64,000 nucleotides of DNA. Source: Astragalus membranaceus (Eukaryota; Streptophyta; Magnoliopsida; Fabales; Fabaceae). Below are positions 56,100-64,000 of this stretch, in pieces. The stretch's first letter is position 1, and each line of letters starts with the position of its first letter. The stretch is from the NCBI GenBank assembly GCA_039519185.1, contig CM076846.1, positions 74,690,818 to 74,754,817 of the forward strand, read 5' to 3'. The notes below the pieces were generated by a model that was not told the DNA's origin, did no database searches, and saw only the letters and a list, made by a program, of their open reading frames with translations. The translations under genes were made by a program, and so were the position numbers.

Positions 56100-56643
56100 C
56101 ATGGGGCCTTGGCTACCCAAAAAAAATACTAGCTTAAATAATTAGGTAAGTTATTGTTGTCGTCAAACTCTTAGGTCTTAGCCGTGGAGTCGGTCAGGGG
56201 TTTGGACAGTCTTTGATTCTTCTGTTCTTCAAGCAATTGCGCCGAGGAGGGAACTCTCTGCTCCTCAACTGTGGGTTTCCTGACTCCTCTAGAAAGGGTC
56301 AGGTTGAGTGAATGGGACGCGAGGGTTGGATTATCTACTGGTCTAATGCATAAAGATAAAAGTAAAGTGTAGTAAAGGACGATAAAGCAGATAAAAAAAT
56401 AGAGTGTTTGTATTGATGTGTCTTTTTACAATTCGTTCCTCTTTCTATATATATACACATGCCCTTATCGGCCACTATCCGAGCCAACACTTGCCTACCG
56501 TTGGATCTATCAAATATCAACGCCTATCACTGCTCCTAAGCCCTAAAGAGGTGGAGTAACTACCCACGATCCCACTAGCACGGTTAGTGAGGTAAAACTC
56601 CCTCTATCCACGTGCCCCAGTAAACTCTTGTGTTTCCCTTTCC
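56100..56643 (-). other. LTR-like sequence abutting element C
   Basis: Possibly an LTR: on the minus strand a TATATATATAG box lies at plus 56444-56455, and the right edge at about 56644 cuts directly into the Tekay protease frame. No TSD or clean TG/CA pair was found, so the exact limits are unknown. Confidence 0.4.
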
Positions 56644-59194
56644 ATTAGAGGTACATGCTTCATTAATAATATTCCTCTATCTTCTATTGTTGATACCGGT
56701 GCTACTCATTGTTTTATTGCTGCTGATTGTGTTGAAAGATTGGGTCTTGCGTTGTCTTCTATGAATGGAGAGATGGTCGTCGACACTCCAGCTAAGGGGT
56801 CGGTGACTACTTCTCTAGCGTGCTCTCAATGTCCTTTGTCGATTTTCGACAGAGACTTTGTTGTTGATCTGATTTGTTTGTCGTTAAGTGGATTGGATGT
56901 GATCTTAGGTATGAACTGGTTAGAGCATAACCATGTGCATATTAACTGCCGTAGTAAGTCTGTAAGTTTTTCTGCCCCGGAAGAGGAGGAAGCTGGTTTG
57001 TTGTCTGCCGGTCAGTTGCGGAAGTTGATGCGGGAGGAAGTCCAGTTATTCTCGCTGATGGTATCAATGTCTGTCGAGAACCGAACCGTAATTGAAGGGC
57101 TGCTAGTAGTATGTGAATTTCCTGAAGTTTTCCCTGATGAGATTCCAGGTGTGCCGCCAGAGAGAGAAGTGGAATTCGCTATTGATCTTGTACCTGGTAC
57201 CAGACCTGTTTCTATGGCACCGTACAGGATGTCTGGATCTGAATTGTCCGAATTGAAGAAGCAGCTTGAGGATTTACTCGAAAAGAAGTTTGTGAGACCA
57301 AGTGTGTCGCCGTGGGGAGCTCCTTTGTTGCTAGTAAAGAAGAAAGATGGAAGTATGAGGCTCTGTGTTGATTATAGACAGTTGAATAAGGTAACGGTTA
57401 AGAACAAGTATCCACTCCCAAGGATAGATGATTTGATGGATCAGCTGGTGGGTGCTCAAGTGTTTAGTAAGATTGACTTGCGGTCGGGCTATCATCAGAT
57501 TAAAGTGAAAGACGAGGATATTCAGAAGACGGGTTTTAGAACACGTTATGGGCATTATGAGTATTCGGTAATGCCTTTTGGTGTTACTAACGCGCCGGGG
57601 GTATTTATGGAATACATGAACCGTATCTTCCATACATACTTGGATCTGTTTGTGGTGGTATTCATCGATGGTATTCTGATCTACTCTAAGTCGGAAGAAG
57701 AGAATGCAGAGCATTTGAGATTAGTGTTGGAGGTCCTGGAAGAGAAGAAGTTGTATGCAAAGTTGTCTAAATGTGAATTCTGGTTGAAGGAAGTAAGTTT
57801 CCTTGGTCACGTCATTTCAGGCAGTGGCATTGCGGTAGATCCGTCTAAAGTAGATGCTGTGTTGCAGTGGGAAGCCCCGAAGTCGGCTACCGAGATTAGG
57901 AGCTTTTTGGGGTTAGCTGGTTATTATAGAAGGTTCATTGAATGATTTTCTAAGTTAGCACTCCCGCTAACTCAGCTGACGTGCAAAGGTAAAGCTTTTG
58001 TGTGGGATGCTCGTTGTGAAGAGAGTTTCGCCGAATTGAAGAAGAGATTGACGACGTCTCCTATCTGGACGTTGCCCAATCTGGGAGAATCTTTTGTGGT
58101 GTATTCTGATGCTTCCAAGATGGGTTTAGGAGGTGTGCTGATGCAGAATGGGAAGGTAGTTGCTTATGCGTCGAGGCAGTTGAGGACTCATGAAAAGAAT
58201 TATCCTACGCATGACTTAGAGCTTGCTGCAGTTGTGTTTGTGCTGAAAATTTGGAGGCATTATCTTTATGGTTCTAGATTTGAAGTATTTAGTGACCATA
58301 AGAGTTTGAAGTATTTATTTGGTCAGAAGGAATTGAATATGAGGCAACGACGGTGGTTGGAGTTACTGAAGGATTATGATTTCGGCTTAAATTATCATCC
58401 AGGAAGAGCTAATGTCGTGGCTGATGCGTTAAGTCGAAAGACCTTACACATGTCGGCAATGATGGTTAAGGAGTTGGAATTAATTGAGCAGTTCAGAGAT
58501 ATGAGTTTGGTCTGTGAAGTGACACCGCAGAGTGTCAGGTTGGGAATGTTGAAGATTAATAATGACCTTTTGGACAGTATCAGAGAAGCTCAGAAGTTGG
58601 ATGTTAAGCTGGTGGATTCGATGGTTGGAATCGATCAGTCTGAGAATAATGATTTCAAGCTGGATGCGCAAGGTGTGTTGAGGTTCCGTAATAGAATTTG
58701 TATTCCTGATGACGCGGAGATGAAGAAAGCAATTCTTGAAGAGAGTCATAGGAGTAAGTTGAGTATTAATCCGGGAGCTACTAAGATATATCAGGACTTG
58801 AAGAAGTTGTTTTGGTGGCAAGGGATGAAGCGTGATGTAGCACAGTTTGTGTATGCATGTTTAACTTGTCAGAAGTCGAAAGTTGAACATCAGAAGCCTG
58901 CATGGTTGATGCAACCGTTAGAGGTTCCAGAATGGAAATGGGATAGTATTTCAATGGACTTTGTGACAGGATTGCCAAATACCGCGAGAGGTCATGATGC
59001 TATTTGGGTGAGTGTTGATAGGCTAACGAAGTCGACTCATTTTGTTCCTATTAAGATCACATATCCAGTGCCGAAGTTGGCAGAGATTTATATCCGAGAG
59101 ATTGTGATGCTGCATGGTGTTCCGCTATGTGTCGTTTCGGATAGGGATCCGAGGTTCACGTCTGATTTTTGGAAGAGTTTGCAAGCGGAGTTGG
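56644..59194 (+). pseudogene. pol: Tekay element C pol: protease, RT, RNase H, integrase (first part)
   Basis: A 5'-truncated polyprotein in one frame. Protease has DTGATH (Asp codon at 56692). RT has LLVKKKDGSMRLCVDYRQLN (near 57330-57390), DLRSGYHQIK and NAPGVFMEYMNR. The catalytic box reads FIDG, codons 57661-57672: the second Asp is Gly (GGT at 57670). A lone TGA at 57943-57945 precedes RNase H in the same frame. RNase H has VYSDAS (near 58100) and THDLELAAVV. Integrase has an HHCC zinc finger ending in CLTCQKSK, SMDFVTGLP and VSDRDPRFTS with both Asp residues. The frame is broken at 59195 by a solo LTR and continues at 61673. Far better preserved than element A. Confidence 0.92.
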
Positions 59195-61667
59195 TGTAAC
59201 GCCCCAAAATTTATTTAATTAATTAGTTAAATTAATTATTTACATTATTGGAGGCGCAATATAAATTAATTAAGAAGAATATTATTTTATGTGCGTAGGA
59301 GGTGAAAGGAGTGGAGGAGGTGGTGTAGCTGTGGGCCCAGAGCGGGGAAGGCCCACTGCTTAAACCCAAAAAGGGCGAAAACACTCTCATTTGCGCAAAA
59401 ACCTAGAGAGACTTGCGAATTGAGAGAGTGAGAAGAAGGAGGAGCGGCGCGAAGAGAAGAGGGAAGGAGAAGAAGAGTTGCGCAAGTTCAAGGCTTTGCT
59501 CCTTGTGTTGCTGTAGTTACTCGTTGGTGCTTTCAATCGTCTTCTTCGGAGCCTACGTTTAAGAGGTAAGGGTGAGCGTTTCGATTTAATATCATTGAGT
59601 ATGTAATGGGTTTTGTGGGTTTTTTTTATGTTGATGTGGATTTGAGGTGAATATGTGTAAAATTGATGAAGAATTGAATAAATTATGATGTTGTTTGATG
59701 AATTGTTGATGTTGTTATCTGTAATTTCGTGGGTGTGATGTTTGATGATGGTTGGGAAGAAATTATGATGTGATCATGCTGATTTTCGTGTAAAAAATTC
59801 TGCTGCATGTAAACTATTCGATGAAATGGCCCTTGTGTGCGCATGTGGGGTGTTTTGGGTGAAACTTCGAATTCTGGGAATATTTTACCGTGCCATCTTT
59901 TGCATTCGCGTGCCCAAATTCAATTTTAAACATTTTGGCTCGAGTGGTTTTATTTTTGCACGTGTCATTTTAGAGTTGTCCCGGTGGGTGTTGCTGTTGT
60001 GCGCATGTGGGGTGTTTTGGGTGAAACTTCGAATTCTGGGCATATTTTACCGTGCCATCTTTTGCATTCGCGTGCCCAAATTCAATTTTAAACATTTTGG
60101 CTCGAGTGGTTTTATTTTTTTCACGTGTCATTTTGGAGTTGTCCCGGTGGGTGTTGCTGTTGTGCGCATGTGGGGTGTTTTGGGTGAAACTTCGAATTCT
60201 GGGCATATTTTACCGTGCCATCTTTTGCATTCGCGTGCCCAAATTCAATTTTAAACATTTTGGCTCGAGTGGTTTTATTTTTTCACGTGTCATTTTGGAA
60301 TTGTTCCGGTGGGTGTTGCTGTGGCGCCATTGTGCGTCTGTGGGTGTGTGTGTGTGGCGCTGCTGTGCGCTTGGTGCTAGGCGCTGCCTCTGGGCGTGCC
60401 TGGTGCGTGTGTTGCGTAGTGCTGGGCGCGCCTTGTGCGCTGCCCCATGCGCCAAAATTTTATGCTTGTGCCGGAATTTTACCGAGAGTCCGGAAATAAT
60501 TTTTTAAACATAAAAATGCTGTTGTTGCCATAAAAACATGTTGCTGTCTTGCTGTTTTATTAGAAAAATGAGCTGCTGTATTTATAAAATAAATGTGTTG
60601 CTGTTTTACAAAAATGAGGTGTTGTTTTTATGTTAATGTGGCTGTGTTTATAAATAAAAAGGCTGATGTTTTATTACTATTCTTGCAATTTAAATGTGAT
60701 GTTTCTAAGAATGAAAATGTGATGTTTTCTAAATTTAAGTGTGTTGTTACTAAAATTTTAAATGTGTTGTTACTCAGATTCTAAATGTGTGGTTACTCAA
60801 AATTTAAATGTGTTGTTACCCAAATTTTAAATGTGATGTTTATGATGATGTTGTGATATAATTGTGATGGTTATGACGAGTACACTCTATGAGTGTTTTA
60901 TGACGACGATGACGAGGACTCCAGGTGAGTGATTTGGTGTTTGCACATGTGTCCATAGTGTCTCATAGCATGTGCATAGTATGACGAATAGGCTTCGGCC
61001 TCTTATTGACGTAAAACAGAGACGATGTGCCCATAGTGGCTTATTTATGACGAGAATGGTACCATCATGCATATACCCAGGCGTGGGTTGCATTTCCATG
61101 CACATACATGATTTATGACTTGTGGGAAAAAGTTGTGACTTGAGTTAGTGTTTAGTGACGATGATGTTGGTGGTGATGACGATGTTGTATGACTGTTTGC
61201 TCACATTACTCTATTATGTGCTTGATTATGTTTTGTTGAAATTCTCACCCCTTCTGCTTGGAATGTTGCTCTATTGTGGCAACGCTGTAGGTAACCGCGA
61301 GTGAAGGTCCCGCTGCCTTCTTTAATAGCTATTGGGATGTCTGTCGAGTCACTCTCTGATACTGTGACACCTAGGGGGCGTGGTTGAAGTTTGTTAATTA
61401 ATTAACTAGTTGTTTAATGATTATGTCGATGATGTGAGACGTGTTTGAGTGGTATTAGTGAGTTATTGTTTTATTCCGTTGTGATGTGATTTTCGTAGTT
61501 TAACTTTCATGACGGGTGCCTTGTTGCACAAACCTTGATGGGTGCAATTGATGAGTTTTGTTAATGACGATGTGGCATTTCTTTTCTATCAGTTGAATTA
61601 ATATTTGCGAAAAAGAATTACTCTGATAAATGACGTATAAATTATGGGGTAGAAAAGGGGTGTTACA
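59195..61667 (+). mobile_element. Solo Tekay-type LTR in element C integrase (TSD GTTGG)
   Basis: 2473 bp, TGTAACGCCCC to GGGGTGTTACA, flanked by GTTGG (59190-59194 and 61668-61672). It contains donor-like GAGGTAAGG (GT at 59566), three ~163-bp tandem units (about 59831-60320), a GGCGC-rich stretch (60318-60450), several GTGTTGTTACT-type repeats (60700-60840), hairpin AGGC-TTCG-GCCT at 60990-61001, a CTCACCCC motif at 61243, and acceptor-like GCTGTAG ending at 61290. Confidence 0.92.
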
Positions 61668-61672
61668 GTTGG

Positions 61673-62502
61673 GTTCTAAGTTGAGGTTGAGTTCGGCGTA
61701 TCGCCCTCAGACGGATGGTCAGTCAGAGAGGACTATTCAGTCATTGGAGGATTTGTTGAGAGCTTGTGTTCTGGAGCAAGGAGGTTCGTGGGATGCGTAC
61801 CTTTCGTTGATAGAGTTCACTTATAATAACAATTACCATTCTAGTATTGGGATGGCACCTTTTGAAGCGTTGTATGGTCGGAGATGTAGGACTCCTCTAT
61901 GTTGGTATGAATCTGGGGAAAGTGTAGTACTTGGACCGGAAATCGTTCGAGAGACTACTGAGAAGGTGAGATTGATTCGGGAGAAGATGAAAGCCTCGCA
62001 AAGTAGACAGAAGAGTTACCATGATAAGCGAAGGAAGGATTTAGAATTCCAAGCAGGTGAGCATGTGTTTTTGAGAGTCACTCCAGTGACCGGTGTTGGA
62101 CGCGCTTTGAAGTCTAAGAAGCTCACGCCTCGTTTTATCGGTCCGTATCAGATTTTGGAAAGAGTTGGAAATGTTGCTTATAGGGTGGCCTTGCCACCTA
62201 ATCTTTCGAACTTGCACGATGTGTTTCATGTGTCGCAACTTCGGAAGTATGTTTCAGATCCATCTCATGTAATTCATATGGATGATGTGCAAGTACGGGA
62301 TAATCTCACTGTGGAGACGATGCCTGTGCGTATTGAAGATCATGAAGTGAAGACTCTTAGAGGCAAGGAGATCGCTTTGGTGAAAGTAGTCTGGCTGGGA
62401 GCTGCCGGAGAAAGCATGATGTGGGAGCTGGAAAGCAGGATGCGGGAGTCGTATCCAGAGTTGTTCGAATCAGGTAAATTTTCGAGGACGAAAATATTCT
62501 AA
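61673..62502 (+). pseudogene. Tekay element C integrase (second part) with chromodomain
   Basis: Continues the frame stopped at 59194 without loss of register. SAYRPQTDGQSERT carries the catalytic Glu (near 61690-61730). The GPF/Y-type module and VALPPNLSNLHDVFHVSQLRKY follow, then a chromodomain-like tail (VKVVWLGAAGESMMWELESRM, near 62385-62445). It ends in TAA at 62500-62502, 12 bp before the 3' LTR. Confidence 0.9.
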
Positions 62503-62514
62503 GTGGGGGAGAGT
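62501..62514 (+). other. Polypurine tract of Tekay element C
   Basis: AAGTGGGGGAGAGT overlaps the stop codon and abuts the 3' LTR, the usual plus-strand primer position. Confidence 0.8.
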
Positions 62515-63636
62515 TGTAACGCCCTAAAATTTAATTAATTATTTAATTGAATTGTTTGGGAATTTAATTGGTAGAAAAATAATAAAATAATAATAATGCT
62601 AGTATATGTGGACCTATTGTTGGGGTTGGGATTATTAAAATGAGAAGTATTAGTGAGGCCCATGATTAAGTCGCATAAGCTAAGGAAAAGCCCATAGGAC
62701 TAAATGAGCATATAAGGGATTAGGTTAGGGTTTTGCTCATTTAGAAGGATAAAAAAAAATAGAATTGGAGAGAAGAGAAGAGAGAAGAGGCGCGGCGAAG
62801 AGGAGAGAGAGCTAGGGCAAGGCTTCGAGTTCTCCAAAGGCTAAGGTAAGGGTGGGGTTCTATCTCTATAATTGGGTGTATGAAGGGCTCTATGTAGAAA
62901 GGTTGATGGAACCCTAGGTGTGATTAAGTTAGAAGACCCTAGTTGTAGGTATTGAATTTTTATATGATGATTGAACATGATTAATGATGATTGAACATGA
63001 TTGATGATGATTGAACGTGCATGATGATGTTTTGGAATCGAAATTCTGGTCATGGGCGCCATGGGCGCCGTTTTTGATGTTGCTGTCTAGGCGCCATGGG
63101 CGCCGTCCCTGTCTGTGTCATTGGGCGCCTCCTGGGCGCCGTTCTGTGCATGTGTTGTGGTCTGGGCGCCGTTCCTGAAAATGTTGCTGGGCGCCAAGGG
63201 CGCCACCCTGTTGTGTTGTGTTGCGGTCTTGCAGGTACCTGGCGCATATGGCGCCAAGGGCGCCTAATCCTGGCTGACCGTTGTTGCTGTTCCTGGGCGC
63301 CATCGGCGCCGGTTGATGTTTTCCTAGCGCAAGGGCGCCACGGGCGCCAAGTCTTGGCTGCCCGATTTTGAGGTTGCTGCGTTTTCCTGGCGCAAGGGGG
63401 CCAAGGGAGCCAAGCATTGGCTGCCCGATGGCGATGTTGCTGTGTCTCTTGGCGCATGGGCGCCATGGGCGCCAAGATTTGGCTGCCCGGTTGCTGTTGT
63501 TGCGTGCTGTGTCTGGCGCAGGGGCGCCATGGGCGCCTAAATCAGGCTGCCTCGTGCTGTGTCTGGCGCAGGGGCGCCATGGGCGCCTAAATCAGGCTGC
63601 CTTGTGCTGTGTTGCGTTGCTGGGTGCCATGGGCGC
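62515..63636 (+). repeat. 3' LTR of Tekay element C, interrupted
   Basis: Starts TGTAACGCCC. It has donor-like AAGGTAAGG (GT at 62846) and a dense GGCGCC array from 63055 to 63635, including a ~50-bp unit tandemly duplicated at about 63517-63602. It is cut at 63636/63637 by another LTR. Confidence 0.85.
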
Positions 63637-64000
63637 TGTAACACCCCAAAAATAATAGATTAATTTATTTAATTAATTAAATGAAATTGAGTGGTAGAAA
63701 TAATAATATAATTATTATTCATTACTTAATAAAATAATTATAGGTGTTATTATATGTGAGCCTTAGTTGGGTTGGAAATAATTATTTTGAGGGGGGGTGT
63801 GTAGCGTTTGGGCTTAAGTGGTGGAAGAAAGCCCGTGATCCAAGCCCAAGCATACTTAAGCTAGAAAATTAGGCTTAGCTCATTTGTGTGCCAAGGAGAG
63901 AAAATTAGCGAAATTGAGAGAGAGGAGCCGAGAGGGGGTGCGGCGCCCATGGAGAAAAAGAGAAGAGGAGGCGCGACTTGGAGGAAGAGAGAGAAAGGGG
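63637..64000 (+). mobile_element. Start of a further Tekay-type LTR, runs off window
   Basis: TGTAACACCCC followed by the AT-rich start and the purine-rich GAGAGAGAGGAG stretch seen in related LTRs. The left flank GGCGC (63632-63636) is the expected TSD; the right copy lies beyond the window. Confidence 0.75.

Noticed and set aside
59826..60507. Apparent membrane-protein-like frames of 140-150 residues
   Set aside because: They follow the 163-bp repeat inside a solo LTR; no homology and overlapping frames.
63050..63655. Overlapping Ala/Arg/Pro-rich frames on both strands
   Set aside because: GGCGCC array of an LTR; codon content dictated by the repeat.

Overview
This is a gene-poor, repeat-dense plant nuclear window, best matched to a papilionoid legume with a large genome. 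Signs are an Ogre-type giant Ty3/gypsy element, many Tekay-type LTRs, a 5S-bearing Cassandra element, a SIRE-like copia gag, and one host gene of the plant S-protein-homolog family. The legume call is inference from element families, not from a marker gene. Almost everything is LTR retrotransposon DNA, much of it nested. I found seven LTR-type insertions flanked by perfect 5-bp target-site duplications (TSDs).

Layout. 1-1996: MULE transposase remnant and a CACTA-type terminus. 1997-9151: a minus-strand Tekay-type LTR split by a minus-strand, gag-only copia element (3373-8775). 9152-41681: one old plus-strand Tekay element (A), opened by four later insertions: a solo LTR in its 5' LTR (9553-12237, TSD ACTGT), a solo LTR in its leader (13737-16234, TSD TTGAG), a 17.2-kb Ogre in its integrase (18972-36188, TSD ATACG) and a composite minus-strand LTR insertion in its chromodomain region (36760-39684, TSD ACATG). 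41682-45895: LTR-like sequence, a Tat-type integrase fragment, and a solo copia LTR (43045-44563, TSD GATTG). 45896-51449: a minus-strand copia element whose gag is split by a Cassandra TRIM (46514-50114, TSD GATTT), whose own second LTR is split by a solo Tekay LTR (47042-49744, TSD GTGCC). 51545-51970: S-protein homolog, the only credible host gene. 52440-56643: AT-rich DNA with a ~0.9-kb three-copy repeat, a tRNA-derived SINE and LTR-like DNA. 56644-64000: second Tekay element (C) with a nonsense codon, a mutated reverse-transcriptase active site, a solo LTR in its integrase (59195-61667, TSD GTTGG) and a 3' LTR entered by another LTR that runs off the window.

The Ogre copy has the full layout (ORF1, gag, protease with G-patch, an intron, RT-RNaseH-integrase, tandem-repeat tail, two ~2.33-kb LTRs differing by roughly 1% by eye). 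It carries nonsense codons and a short deletion in RT, so it is recent but defective.

Three cross-element patterns stand out. (1) The Ogre (Ty3/gypsy) and SIRE-like (Ty1/copia) LTRs share a homologous ~0.7-0.8 kb promoter module: a palindromic AATCGATT array at 32-34 bp spacing, a TATA box and downstream transcribed sequence. (2) Tekay-type LTRs share a splice-donor-like site near their 5' third and a CTCACCC plus acceptor-like site near their 3' end, suggesting a leader intron wholly inside the LTR. (3) Inside that interval each LTR family has its own array of short hairpins, some with compensatory changes.
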